DNA from: Diabrotica undecimpunctata | Lineage: Eukaryota; Arthropoda; Insecta; Coleoptera; Chrysomelidae | Length of the DNA: 64,000 bases | Reading direction: 5' to 3' | Assembly: GCF_040954645.1 (NCBI RefSeq) | Contig: NC_092803.1 | Span: forward strand, 67,490,427-67,554,426 | Part shown: positions 45,013 through 56,945 of the stretch, piece by piece | Position numbering within the stretch: the first letter of the stretch is position 1 | Layout of the letters: every line of letters starts with the position of its first letter | Translations under genes and position numbers: made by a program | The notes under the pieces: model-generated | Seen by the model: the letters and a program-made list of their open reading frames with translations, nothing else | The model's database searches: none | What the model was told of the DNA's origin: nothing

Positions 45013-45728
45013 ATTTATTATTATCCAGATTTAGCCATACGGCTCACACTCCCTCTAAGGAGAAAATTCACTCATCCCAGATACCTACGGTATCAAAAGG
45101 ATTGAGCTCTGGTGGGACTCTTTCCGTGTTATCGAGCCCTAAGTGACTTGGTTTGCTGGAGTATCTCCCAAAAATTTTCGTACACACCTGGACGTCGCGA
45201 GGAGTACAGCTTTCTGCATGGGCTTATAAAGATGTTCATTTAGACCCAGCTGTTTTATGTTCGCTAGGAGGTTTTTGGGAATAACACCAGTAGTAGATAG
45301 AATAATAGGTACTGTCTGGGTACTTTCCATTCTCCATTGTCTCCTGATTTGTATTTCTAGATCTCTATACTTGGCGATATTTTCGTTGTATTTAACACGC
45401 AAATTATTGGTGTTAGGTATCGCCACATCAATAAGTGTTGTTTGCCTGGTAAGTTTATTAACTAGTATGAGTTCCGGTCTATTATATGCCACTGGTTGGT
45501 CTGTGAGCACAGTGCGGTCCCAGTAGAGCTTGTAGTTGTCATTTTTAAGCATTCTGTCAGGGACATATTGATAATAAGGAAGATGGTCGGTTTGGAGAAG
45601 TCCCAGTTTGTCAGCTAGTTCTTGGTGGATAATCTTTCCTACTGAGTCATGGCGTTCTTTATAATCAGTTCCGACAAACGCCTGGCAGCCCCCGGTAAGA
45701 TGTTGGATGGTTTCTTGGGCTTGGCATA
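45013..45728 (-). pseudogene. restriction-like endonuclease (REL) tail of an R2/R4/NeSL-type LINE
   Basis: The minus-strand frame begins at the junction with LCQAQETIQHLTGGC (Cys/His knuckle). It continues YKERHDSVGKIIHQELADKL, then YVPDRMLKNDNYKLYWDR, and RPELILVNKL with TTLIDVAIPNT. It ends near SRCVRKFLGDTP-stop at 45139. PE-X14-D fits the published PD-X12-14-D signature of the endonuclease that these LINEs carry after RT, with Asp replaced by Glu. A non-coding tail follows, ending (TAA)n at about 45013-45030. The RT is missing upstream: it is joined there to an APE-type LINE. Confidence 0.75.
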
Positions 45729-45998
45729 ATATGGTCTAACGTATAATGAGTAAAGTTAACTAACAGAAGTTAGAGATATACGTGTAAAACATTTAAGGAT
45801 CAAAAACAGTTTCGAGTTTGCACGTTTACACACCGACACTATGTGATCAGACCAATTTAAGTCACTATTAATTATCATTCCGAGATCATTGTGGGAGGTT
45901 ACCGAGTTTAAGGGATGTCCATTAATAAAGTACGGTAGTGATGGGTTATTTTTGCCGATATGTAAAACAACGCATTTTTCAATGTTAAGCGGAAGTAA

Positions 45999-48014
45999 TC
46001 ATTCTGAGGACCATTTGATTATTGCGTCAAGATCTTGTTGAAGAACATGTTGGTTAATAGTTGGATTCACATATAATTTCGTGTCATCATCGTAAATGGT
46101 AACCTTACTGGATACGATGAGCGGAAGATCACTAGTGTAGACACAAAATAGTAGCGGTCCAAGTACTGATCCTTGTAGGACCCCACTCTTGACTGGCTTA
46201 TTTAGTGAGTGGTCTTCCCCAACACGAACCCTAAAGTATCTGTCGGATAGAAAATCTTCAATCCAAATGTTCAACTTTCCGCGGATACCATAGTGATCCA
46301 ATTTAGCTAGTAATCGACGTTTTGGAACACGGTCAAAAGCTTTGGAGAAGTCTAAGTAGACTACATCGACAGGATTCCGATTGTTTAAAGATAATGACCA
46401 ATCATTTACACAATGAAGTAAGTTTGTGATCGTTGAACGACCTTTGATAAAGCCATGCTGTTGGTGGGGGATGACATTTTCTTGAAGAAGAAACTCAGAC
46501 ATAGCTTCCGAAATAATTGATCCCATGACCTTGCCGACAATAGGAACCAGGCTGATTGGACCATAATCATTGCAATCAAGTTTATTTTCTTTCTTGAATA
46601 TAGGAGTAACCGAAGCCAATGTCCAGGACGAGGGGAGAGAACCTTGATTAAAAGAAGCATTCATTATAAGAGATATAAGGATGGCTACAGATTCTGCACA
46701 TTGTTTGAGGAAAAAAGAGGTGAGTCCGTCTAATCCAGGTGATGAATTATTTCGTAGTTTCCTTAAATGATGTTTAATTTCATCCGGTGTGAAAGATATA
46801 TTGTCAAGAGTTTTAGACAAACGTGGGCACATTAACGATAAACATTCCGAAGATTCGTTATTCGAAGAACATAAAGACCCGTCAGCTTTTTGAAGTAACG
46901 GTATGGAGACTTTAGAAGATAAAGATGTACGAATGTACCGATAAACTTTTTTACTATTACCACTAGCAATGATAGATTCTTCAAATTCTGTTCTTAACTT
47001 TAGCAAAGATTGTTTGACTCGGTTAGAAAAATTACGGTGGGCGAAAAAATCATCAAGGAATCCAGTAAGTTTATATCTTCGCCAATGCTTTCGATTACGT
47101 CGAATTAAATGGGTAGCTGAGAGGTTAATCCAAGGTTTTAGTCGGTTTCTGTATAGCTGCCGTTCGGTTGTATGATCAGAAATTGTTGTAATAGCAGTAT
47201 GAAGAAAAGAGTCCCACATTGACGATGGATCAGAGTGATTAAGAAAAATAGATTGCCAGTTTAACTGGGATAAAACTGAATGTACATTAAAGAAATCAGT
47301 AGTGGCATACGTTACGAAATTATTTTTACAAGGCGGTGTTAAACTAAATTGAATGTGAGCAGTAATAAGCGAGTTATCAGAAAGACCCACAGGAGAGGAC
47401 ACTTCAAGTGTAGAAATTAGTTGATCGTTAATTGTGAAAAATAAGTCTAAAATTGAAGGATTATTGTCCGCTCTAAACCTTGTAGGTTCAGTTATCAGTT
47501 GTAATAAATTTGAGTTAATGACAAAGTTTTTAAACAAATTTTGGGAATTAATAGTATCAGTTTTGGAAATAATGGGCCAGCTTATGTCTGGAAAATTGAA
47601 ATCTCCAACAACAATAAGATTTTCAAGGGATGATAATTCCTCAAGTTTGTTAATAAGCATATTCTCCTGAGTAAGTACTGTATCCGGAGGTCGGTATATG
47701 CAAACTATATTAAATATGAAAGAGTTATTAGTAATAAGTAAGTGGATAATTTCTATACCGGGTACGTCTATTGTTTTATTACTGATGGAAAAAGTATTGG
47801 TAATTTCATTTGCTATATAGATGCATACTCCTCCCCCACGACGAGTACCTCTATCTCTACGAAATATAGTGAAATTATCAATGTTTACAACAGCATCGGG
47901 AATAGAAGAATTAAGCCACGTTTCTGTTAGGAGAATAATGTGAGGTTTTAAAAGTTGAACAGTACTTATAAATTCATTAAATTTGGACATAAGTGAGTTT
48001 AGATTCGTATACAT
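45999..48014 (-). CDS. LINE A ORF2: endonuclease and reverse transcriptase
   Basis: 671 codons, open. APE domain: MYTNLNSLMSKFNEF, LLTETWLN, FRRDRGTRRGGGVCIYI, then VVGDFNFPDISW and a final SDNS (canonical SDH changed to SDN). RT domain: SPGLDGLTSFFLKQCAE, VTPIFKKENKLDCNDY, HGFIKGRSTITNLL, VYLDFSKAFDRVPKRRLL, GVLQGSVLGPLLF. The catalytic box is IYDDDTKLY, where FADD is usual, so Phe-Ala has become Tyr-Asp; the two catalytic Asp remain. The stop at 45999 is a TGA in place of the Trp of SEWLLPLN; the frame stays open beyond it to the junction. So it is nearly intact but probably not functional. Confidence 0.9.
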   Translation of the reverse strand: MYTNLNSLMSKFNEFISTVQLLKPHIILLTETWLNSSIPDAVVNIDNFTIFRRDRGTRRGGGVCIYIANEITNTFSISNKTIDVPGIEIIHLLITNNSFIFNIVCIYRPPDTVLTQENMLINKLEELSSLENLIVVGDFNFPDISWPIISKTDTINSQNLFKNFVINSNLLQLITEPTRFRADNNPSILDLFFTINDQLISTLEVSSPVGLSDNSLITAHIQFSLTPPCKNNFVTYATTDFFNVHSVLSQLNWQSIFLNHSDPSSMWDSFLHTAITTISDHTTERQLYRNRLKPWINLSATHLIRRNRKHWRRYKLTGFLDDFFAHRNFSNRVKQSLLKLRTEFEESIIASGNSKKVYRYIRTSLSSKVSIPLLQKADGSLCSSNNESSECLSLMCPRLSKTLDNISFTPDEIKHHLRKLRNNSSPGLDGLTSFFLKQCAESVAILISLIMNASFNQGSLPSSWTLASVTPIFKKENKLDCNDYGPISLVPIVGKVMGSIISEAMSEFLLQENVIPHQQHGFIKGRSTITNLLHCVNDWSLSLNNRNPVDVVYLDFSKAFDRVPKRRLLAKLDHYGIRGKLNIWIEDFLSDRYFRVRVGEDHSLNKPVKSGVLQGSVLGPLLFCVYTSDLPLIVSSKVTIYDDDTKLYVNPTINQHVLQQDLDAIIKWSSE

Positions 48015-48059
48015 AAAAAGCCAATCCGTAAATTTTGGTGCAGAAGAATTATGAACGAA

Positions 48060-48826
48060 ATTTCATTATCTTTGGACAGCCATTCACATATTTAATCGTA
48101 AGATCATTTTCTCCATTATTTTTACGAGTTTCAAGCTCAGTACGAAGTTCCTTTAAACGAAGCTGCTGCATAGGTGTCTTGTCATCAATAACAGAATTAG
48201 TTTCAGTAGAACTGGTTTTCCAAAAGTTTATTTTTGTTACGAAGAATTTTTCGAGTGTGGTGTTCAGAACTCATTATCACTTTTATCATGCGGGGATAAC
48301 GTTTATTTTGATCTGGTTTACCGACTCTATAAAATGTAACAGGACTTTCTTGACATCCAATGACTTCTAGGGCTAAATTTATTTTATTCTTATCATGATC
48401 TTTTTTATTTTGTGCGTCCCCTGTAGGTTCAGGGACGCCTCTAACCAAAAAATTTTTGGAACGTGATATGTGGTCAGCTGCTTCATTGAAAATGCTGTCG
48501 GTAAATTCTGTTGTTGTAATAGAATCAAGTTGATTTAATTTATTGCTGAATTCAGATAATTTAATATCAAAGTTTTCAATTTTCTTCTTAACGTCCGCTT
48601 TAAACTCAACTAGTAAACTCTTGATTTCAGTAATATTCCCAATGTTTCAACTACATGCATTGCAAAGTATACATATCCCACGTACTTTTTGCCTCGTAAC
48701 TCGATCATCGACCGACAGATCCGTACAAGCAATGTGTATTGGTTTCTTACAGCCATCACACTGGAGCTTTCTATCGGAGGTAGAAGTTGGCTTTGAACAA
48801 TTAGCGCAAAACGATGTATTAGGCAT
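48060..48826 (-). pseudogene. LINE A ORF1 with PHD-like zinc finger
   Basis: Starts at 48826 (MPNTSFCANCSKPTSTSDRK). It has a Cys/His array CANC..CDGCKKPIHIAC..CILCNAC, the layout of a PHD finger, as found in ORF1 of some CR1-like LINEs. A stop interrupts just after it (about 48650). The frame then continues with a coiled-coil segment and, at 48203-48448, the RNA-binding-like block FLVRGVPEPTGDAQNKKDHD, ALEVIGC, VGKPDQNKRYPRMIKV. A further frame break precedes its end (TPMQQLRLKELRTELETRKN). It probably overlaps the ORF2 start. Confidence 0.75.
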
Positions 48827-48979
48827 AATTAACTTTGTGCTAGTTTTAGATATGAATTGTAATTATTTGATTGATAATAAACACCAAATTTATCGTTATC
48901 ACTTACTTGAATGTCTACAAACACAAGCACAATAAATTATTTTTTTGGTTTTTTAAAAACACATTTAAAATCAATTAAA

Positions 48980-50000
48980 TTTTTAATTTGTCGGAGTGTA
49001 GCAAAATACGACCGCTTCGATCGAAGTCTGATATTGGTATGATCACAATCAAAAGCTTTGGCATAGTCAGAAAAAACAGTGACATTATAAAGATTATTGT
49101 TTAGTGCTTGATAGACCTCATGTAGTACAGAAAACATAGCATCGATGGTACATTTATTAGATAAAAAACCGAACTGACTTTGTGATAAAATGTTGTTTTC
49201 AACGAAAAAGGACATAAGTTGGGCTTTTATACGTCTCTCAATAATTTTGGATGGGACCGGTAGTAAGACAATAGGTCTATAGTTGTAGACATTAGATTTT
49301 TCAGCGCCCTTATGAAGAGGAATAATAATGGCTGTCTTTAGGCACTCTGGAAATATACCTTTTTCAAAGCAATCGTTAATTAGTGAGACCAGGACTTCTA
49401 TTACATTATTTGGGAGATTTAAAAAAATGTTATGGATACTACAGGAAGATTTGTTTTTGATGCTACTGATTGTTTGGATCAGTTCAGATTTATCAACTGG
49501 TCTTATAAAGAATGAATTCGAGACCTTTTTTGAATTGGGGAGATAGGAAATAGGATCTTGTTGTGGCAAAATAGCTGATGTTATATTTTACTCACGTTAA
49601 CGAAGTATTCATTTAGATTTTCAGGGTTCGTAAAAGAAAATATTTGAGCTGTGTTAGTTTTATTTCGAAGATCGTTTATTATGGACCAAGTTTCCCTTGC
49701 AACATTTTTAAAACTTCCCAGACGATTCTCATAGTACATTTTTTATCTGTTTTGATAAGTTTTAGATAGGTTCCTCTGTACTTGGAGATCTATTCAGTGA
49801 CAAAGACATTGGTAGTAAATTTTTTGATGTACACTAGTGAACGCATATTCTTGGCTGATATGCGGATACCTTTGGTAGTCCAGGGTTTGTGATGTTTTGA
49901 CTTAATTTGAATAAGGAAATGCCTTATTAAAAATACAGACAAGCTTATCTAACACATCACTAAAATTATAGTCCACGTCCACAGAGGGAAAGTGCTACCC
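48980..50000 (-). pseudogene. LINE 'B', pre-RT and RT first half
   Basis: Minus strand: MYYENRLGSFKNVARETWSI and NPENLNEYFVN upstream (49590-49745). Then frame 49569 downward: DKSELIQTISSIKNKSSCSI, FPECLKTAIIIPLHKG, VYNYRPIVLLPVPSKIIERR, SQFGFLSNKCTIDAMF, VTVFSDYAKAFDCDH. It stops at about 49030 inside the first catalytic Asp block and resumes at 45012. The endonuclease domain further upstream is too decayed to delimit. Confidence 0.8.
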
Positions 50001-53000
50001 AGAAGTCAAGCACAAATTTTGGAATTTACGAAAGTTCTGAGCTGAAAAAATCCTACCTAAACGTTGGGTTTTTATTTGTGGTAGAGCTGGTTCCTTAACT
50101 TTAAGACTCCCTCGCATTTGTCGTCAAACCAGTTGTTCGGTGCAATCTTCTTTATTTTTCCTATAATCAGTAGTTTTAATTCAGTAAATAATTGAATTTT
50201 TAATTATTTATACTACGGATCCCAAAGTGCTCTGCAGTAATTTTTATATTTAGATATTTTTTTTGTGTCCTTGAAAATCTCAGTGTTCCATAATCACAAT
50301 CTGTTTTGGTCTACTCTTCTTTTTTAGAAATTCTTTGTCTAAATTTTGTAATAACCAGAAAAAGTCGCTGTCATCATTTAGGCCCCATGGAGTTCTAACG
50401 TCGATAATGCTACTGCCACATCTTTTTTAATCAGGAAGTGATCAATGTGATGTCTCATTATTCCTTTAATGGAAATCTAGGTCTGCTTAAAGATGCTTGA
50501 TTGATGATTGATGTATTGAAAGTTCGTTGATTAAATTAGAAATTAATTTGACATTTCAAAATACACTGGTCTGAGGCTGCATTTTCATTGGAGTGTTCGT
50601 GGAGGCTGTGTTTACCCATGTTTGGTCTAAACATTTGTTATCTTCTCATAATCTCCCATAAGAAGAGTCACATCTTGTCTGAGTAAAGCTACAAGAAACA
50701 TCTAAAACAAGATGTTGGTTTTTTAGATAGTTTTATGCTACTGGAATGGCTCAAATTTATCAAAAGAAGATTTATTATAGTTATTACAAAACAAACATAT
50801 ACACAAGATGTAATGTTGTATTTCACAGATGTAAATCACAGAGTTAATAAGTTTATTTAAAATTATAATATAAAGAAATGTAAAGGCCAAGAATATTCCT
50901 ATTATGAGGTGAAATAATTCGTTGGAATGTATAATTACTGTTAAAGGTATGTATGTAATAGTTAATATTAGTTTAGATTAATAATTCAAATGACAACCAA
51001 AGAGATAATGAACTAGAATAATTAGAATAACTGTAAATAATGGATAAAGTTTTGCTTTTTTGTTAGTTTCATTTTTGTGCTGTGTCTGACAACTACTCCC
51101 AAAACACAAGGTAAGTCAAAAGCAATTATTTTACAAAAGATTGGATATTTTACCATTAATTATAACTATACTCCGTTTGAAAATTATTGAAAGCACGATT
51201 TTTATGACACAGTTCATTTACATTTGGTGTATAATATTCGATGTTTTTCAGGGTGATCATTTGAGTTTTTATAAATTCTTGTGCCAAACTGAGACACATG
51301 CGCTAATCTCATGCCCTCAGCGGTCTCTATTTTTAAGCAAGTTTTCTCCAAAAATCTATACCTATAGTTTTCCCTTTTAAATGCTTGCTTTTTTAGTAGC
51401 CAAATATACTGCATAGTTCATTTTCCGTATTTTAATATGCATAATAATTAATTGTTTTATGTAAAGACGTTATCCTGGTTATTTAGATTTTATATAACAA
51501 TCATTACTTGTATTTCCCCAAGTTTTTGTAGTCGTCTTCCCTAAAGCATTTAATATTTGCAGCAAGTCTTCAATAGTGCTTAGTGATCTTCAAAAGGAAT
51601 TTAGTGCAGCCTACTTGGGAAATAGTCTAATATAAAGGCAATCAAAAATATTATAACTTTCTGCTTGTTGCTCAAAAATCTTCTTAGAGCTTCAGAAAAC
51701 TAATCTCAGTGTAATTACAGGTTTCCTCACTGGATACTGCTCACTGAAATATCATCTCTATCTCTGTAAAATGGGCAACATAAAAAGTTTAAGGAGAAAC
51801 ATACATAAATACCTCGAACAGGTCGTTTTAGAACCAGATAAGGTAACAAACGGAACCGGATAATAAATATACTTTCTTAGAAGACCTGATCTTTGCACTA
51901 AAATGTAGATATATGCAGGGTAATAATTTTTGTCTCTGTATTCTCAGTCTTTTTCTCTCTTAGTTTTTTCATGATTCTATATAGTGATCACAGCATTTCT
52001 AATTCCTTAATTGAAGACTGACTCGTGTCTAGAGTCTCGTGCGAAATCCAAAGTAAACTTATCTAAGTTTCGTTTTTTGTATATGCATTGGTGGGTATCT
52101 AATTCTGAATAAGACTTTCAGAACATTAAGAATTAACCAATTATCGAAATTGTGAGCATATGAAGACATAACTTTTATTGTGTATTGTTAATTATGACTG
52201 TAGACTTTTCACTCAGTAGACTTTTCCACACTTCGACCTAAAGAATTTTTTATGTATAGGTACTATATATCTAGTATATGGATTTCAGATAGGCTTTAGG
52301 ACCTGTTTGGACTCCTATTTTATCAAAGCGTTGCTTCAACAGGTACTGAGACATTTTCCACGCTGACTTTCTTCGGTCTTTGCAAAGCTTTGTAGTAGTT
52401 TTCCTGATTATTTTATAGTAGTTTATCTACATCATACAAATAATTCTTTATAACGTGGTCCAAATTCATAGCTTCCAGATGACTGTTTGTTTATTCCTGG
52501 TTAATTCTTTCTCCACGAAAAGCCAGAAAATAAATAGTCACTCTCTACAGAGCGTGTTATACCAGGAGAAGTCTATTAAAAACTTAAGTATCGCCTGATA
52601 TATAGAGTTTGGCAGTATTTAGCTCCCACTCGAACGAGCTCACCCCATCAAATTAGTGAACACGATAAAGCATTAATTTGTCTCTCATAACAAATGCTTT
52701 GGAATAAATACAGGTGGTATACTTTAAATAATAATAGAGATTTAAGCATATCCACGTTAATTAAGTTTAAGATTTCTTCGTATACCTCATCTGGTTTTGC
52801 AGTTTTTGCTATTATATTATCAAATACTTCTGAAGCGAAGCTTCACGGAAAGAGCGCCACGAGAAGGCGTCACGAGTAGCGTCTCAAAATAGCAGTTCTT
52901 CACATCGATTCACTAGTCTCGATCGATTCGTATCTAGTCATCATATATTTATTCTAAGTAGGTTGAAATTAAAAGCTGCATGAAAAATAACTAACAAAAT

Positions 53001-53560
53001 ACAGACGTTAAATGAACAGTAATAAATTAAAAGAATATCTATCAATGAAAGATTCGATTCGTAACGACTGTCAAAATTTAAGCCATAAACTTAAATGTCA
53101 TAAACAATATTGAATCATCTGTTTAAATTTTTATGGCACTTCTAGTTTTAAAATAATTTTATATAAATGTAATTATTATTTTAAAATATCTTATTTAGTT
53201 TATATGTTAATTAAATTTACTCTCAAATGATATTTATTTATATTTTATTATTAAATCTCGTCTGAATTTGACGTATCTATAAAGAAGTAAATAAGTATGC
53301 TTTGTTAATACGTTAGCAGGCGGAGTTAGGAGCAAACAATAATAATTTATTGAAATATTTTAATTTAATATAATTTGTTTAAAATATAAATAATAAAGTT
53401 ACTTTATTTAATTTCGAAAATATTATTTAAATTTTAAAATAAAGAAAACATAGTATGAAGCTTCGCGGTAGTCTACTGTACTGCCTACTGTATCAACTTT
53501 TTTAGTTTACCGGTAAGTATACCGAGGATATTGTGGTATGAAATGGAATGGAGATATCGT
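50001..53560. other. no supported gene
   Basis: Long AT-rich interval. 50000-50700 may hold decayed endonuclease sequence of LINE B. Frames at 51141-51414 and 52694-52879 are short and unlike anything I know. CGAAGCTTC motifs at about 52834 and 53457 are isolated. Nothing else is supported. Confidence 0.45.
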
Positions 53561-53569
53561 ACTATTTCT

Positions 53570-54023
<454 letters not shown>

Positions 54024-54204
54024 ATATATCCCCCTTTTAATCACAGCTAATCAGTTAGATACAAAAAGGGATAAATGAGTCTGCAGCTGAATTAATTAAA
54101 GCCAAGTATACTCTTTTTATGATCGTTAAATATTTACCTCTATAGGTGACTTCAAATTTACAATTAAAACAGTTTTAACATTAAATTCAGTTTTTTTTAA
54201 CTCA

Positions 54205-54555
54205 AAGATATGTCAAATATAGTCTATAATATTCCTTGCACAAATTGTAATTAGCAATATATTGGCCAGACGCCTAAAGGACCGTGTTACTTCGCACAAG
54301 AATTATACGAAGATGTAACCAGATAAGTTAGTTAAGCAATCCATGTCAATGATAATGGTCATTCAATGAATTATGCAGAATCCAAGGTATTAGTAACAGA
54401 GAATAATATATTTTAAGAGATTGTTTCTTGAACCCATTTATTTCTGAAACAGAGAACACTACCAATAAAAAGTCAGAAATTAGTCGTTTAAGTGAGATGT
54501 ACTCACATTTAGTATATTTAGACAAAAAATTCAATGTTAAAGACATCGTAACTTA
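54205..54555 (+). pseudogene. Penelope-like GIY-YIG relic (copy 3)
   Basis: The plus-strand frame reads SNIVYNIPCTNCN, a stop, QYIGQTP (the GIY-YIG core: 'IYNIPC..C...YIGQT'). Then comes a decayed stretch and the C-terminal block HVNDNGHSMNYAESKVLV, followed by FLEPIYISETENT-like residues in shifting frames to about 54555. Opposite strand to copies A and B. Confidence 0.65.
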
Positions 54556-55059
54556 AATTCGAATATTTAAATCTTAAAAATATATTTTTCTATTTGTTTA
54601 CAACTGTAGGTTAGAGGTTAAGTAAAAATTAACATAACACGGACTGTCAAAGTCAAATCAGTCATTGTCAACGTCATCTGTTACAATTACAAAACATAAG
54701 TACAATTTCACAGATGTACAACAAGGTTTTTCTTAATATTATAAATTGATTTTTTAAACAAAAATAATCGCGAATTAAATTCACCTCACTGTCAATTTTT
54801 TACTATTTAAAAAACAAACAAGAAAGTTAGTTACACGTGGTAAAGTGTTTATGTAAAAATAATTGTAATTAACTTGTTTAAATATTCATTTAAAAGAAAA
54901 TTACATTAATCAAGTGAAATGGAGCCCTAAATGTCCTCAAAGTATATTTTACAGCTAGTTATTCAATTCTTATGGCCGTAATTGTCACTTTTGTAAGTTT
55001 TAAGTTTTTTTATTTTTAAACATGTAACATTTAACGTTACTGTTAAAGTTAAAACATTT

Positions 55060-55160
55060 TAACTGTCACTGATGATGATATAAATTATATCTAAATATAT
55101 TTGACGTTTAAAACGTTTGAAAAAAAGAGTACACGGATTTTATTAAATCATCTGCTGACC
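55060..55160 (+). repeat. Penelope-type 3' tail with hammerhead-like box
   Basis: CTGATGA (55069-55075) followed by a GATATA/TATATC helix, then TAAA where GAAA is expected. TTTGACGTTTAAAACGTTTG follows. Its position about 500 bp after the GIY-YIG relic fits the 3' end of the same element. Confidence 0.35.
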
Positions 55161-56320
55161 CAATAATCCTCTTAATCTCAATGTATTTACTAAGTCTTAC
55201 ATGAAATATAAAGCCGATTTAGATATATTTCTAGCCATATTTCTTTTGTTTTCTATTAAAGGATGGATAAGAAATTTGAAATGGTTTTAATTTAAAAGAG
55301 GTATAGGATTACTTAACATTGATTAAAAAATTTTTATGTTAATGTTAAGGAAAAACCCGGATTTTTTAATCAATTCTGTAGATTTCAGGAGGTGTCTCAG
55401 CTTCCAAGAGTCCAGGTGTCTTTGTGCTTTGTTAGACCTCCTCTATTACTAATAATTGCATTCATATATTATGCTAGTATAATTAAAAAAAAATATTTAG
55501 CTACTTCTTAGGTAGTATGTACCTACCTATTATTGTAGTTTGCACATGGAAGTCTCCAAATTTCTTTTAAGAGGGTCTCGTGAATAATCAATAAAGCTAG
55601 ATTTAACACTATTAAGGTGGCATTTTAATAATACAGTAGTAGACAAGTTGTTTTTCAAAGCATTAAAGATAAGTAAGCAATAAGTACGCTTGGAGAATTA
55701 TTGAAACTTGAAAATCTGTTTATATGCTTAGTCAGACACGCTCAACTTTAGTTATCTTACTTTTCTTTTGGTGAAAAAGAACTTTTTGTCAAAATCGGTT
55801 AGTAATCTATGAATATCTATCTTTTGAAACAGTCGTAAACCGATTTATTGCTTACTTTTTTTCCCTACTAGCATGTGACAGTTTCTTTTCCTGCTGACTT
55901 TATTAATACAAATTTCAATCGATTGAACAAATTATTATAAAAACTTATACAAATATTCTTATTAGAAATTTAATATTTATTGATATATATTGTGAGTAAA
56001 ATAGTATATAAAACTCTAGAGAATTCTAGCTTCGCGCCTCAGTGCTTCGCAACTTGATAAGCTATCTTAACGTTCGAATGTAATTATTGTTTTACGAGTG
56101 TAATGTTCGAGTACTTACCCGCTAACTATTTAATATGCTATTACTACGAGTAGATACCAACAGATCAAAGTTAATTGTTTGTGGCAATTTCCAATCCTTA
56201 ATTTTTATGCTCCCTAGGAAGTATTTTTTTACCACTCTTCAACGTCATGTAAAAGTTTTTTCCAGTAATATTAGAATTTTTAAAAAAAATCTGTACAATA
56301 ATTTACACCTTATATTATAT
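55161..56320. other. no supported gene; promoter-like block at 56000
   Basis: AT-rich. At 55998-56050 TATATAAAACTCTAGAG is followed about 30 nt later by CCTCAGTGCTTCGC. This arrangement of TATA box and initiator is like that of LTR promoters, but there are no LTR borders or coding sequence. Confidence 0.3.
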
Positions 56321-56329
56321 TCACCATCA

Positions 56330-56945
56330 TCATCCAGCCCCATTTTCACATCCATTGTTGGATATAGGCCTCCTCCAAACGTCTCCAGTTCTCTCTATCT
56401 CTAGCTGCTGCAATCCAGTTTGTTTCTATTCTCTTTAGGTCGTCGGTCCATCGGCTGGGTGGTCTGCCTCGACTTCGCTTGTCGGCTCTTGGTCTCCACT
56501 CGAATAATCTCTTCGTCCATCTTCCGTCTTCCATTCTAGCAACATGTCCAGCCCACCTCCACTTTTGTTTATTGATTCGCAGTATAATATCGTCTCATTT
56601 CTCACGCGATCTTTCAAGGTCAGGCCCAGCATTGATCTGTCCATTCGCCTTTGTGTTACCCTCAGTTTTTCGGCAGTAGCTTTCGTTAAAGTTAGGGTCT
56701 GTGCTCTGTAGGTCAAGACCGGTAAGATGCATTGGTTAAATGTCTTCCTTTTCAGGTGAATTGGGGTATTTGTTTTAAAAATGTCTCTCATCCTTCCATA
56801 TGCCGCCCATCCCAACGTGATTCGTCTATTTAGCTCGCAGGTTTGGTTGTCTCTGGTTATTCCAATTTCATGACCCAAGTTTGTGTATTTATCGATTAAT
56901 TCTACCTTGTTGTTATTCATATAACAAGATCTGTTGCGATCTTGT
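56330..56945 (-). mobile_element. RTE-like LINE tail inserted in another LINE
   Basis: Minus strand: VELIDKYTNLGHEIGITRDN, RRITLGWAAYGRMRDIFKTN, CILPVLTYRAQTLTLTKATA, MDRSMLGLTLKDRVRN. Then, after a frameshift, EDGRWTKRLFEWRPRADKRS, RGRPPSRWTDDLKRI and RENWRRLEEAYIQQWM-stop. The 3' end is a (GAT)n-like tail (complement of CATCATCATCC at 56326-56336). It truncates the LINE at 56.95-57.8 kb in the middle of the same C-terminal motif. Confidence 0.75.

Larger units (their letters stand above)
45729..49030 (-). mobile_element. APE-type LINE 'A' (CR1/Jockey-like), 5' complete, 3' replaced
   Basis: 5' leader (about 200 nt), ORF1 with zinc finger and ORF2 with endonuclease plus RT, running to 45729. 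Mid-sentence in the RT thumb (LYSLYVRPYYA) it switches to the REL-LINE tail. The 5' start coincides with the break in LINE B, and the REL tail's 3' end with the other side of the same break. See the chimera finding. Confidence 0.75.

Noticed and set aside
56479..56679. Plus-strand frames at 56479-57087
   Set aside because: Antisense of the LINE C-terminal frames.
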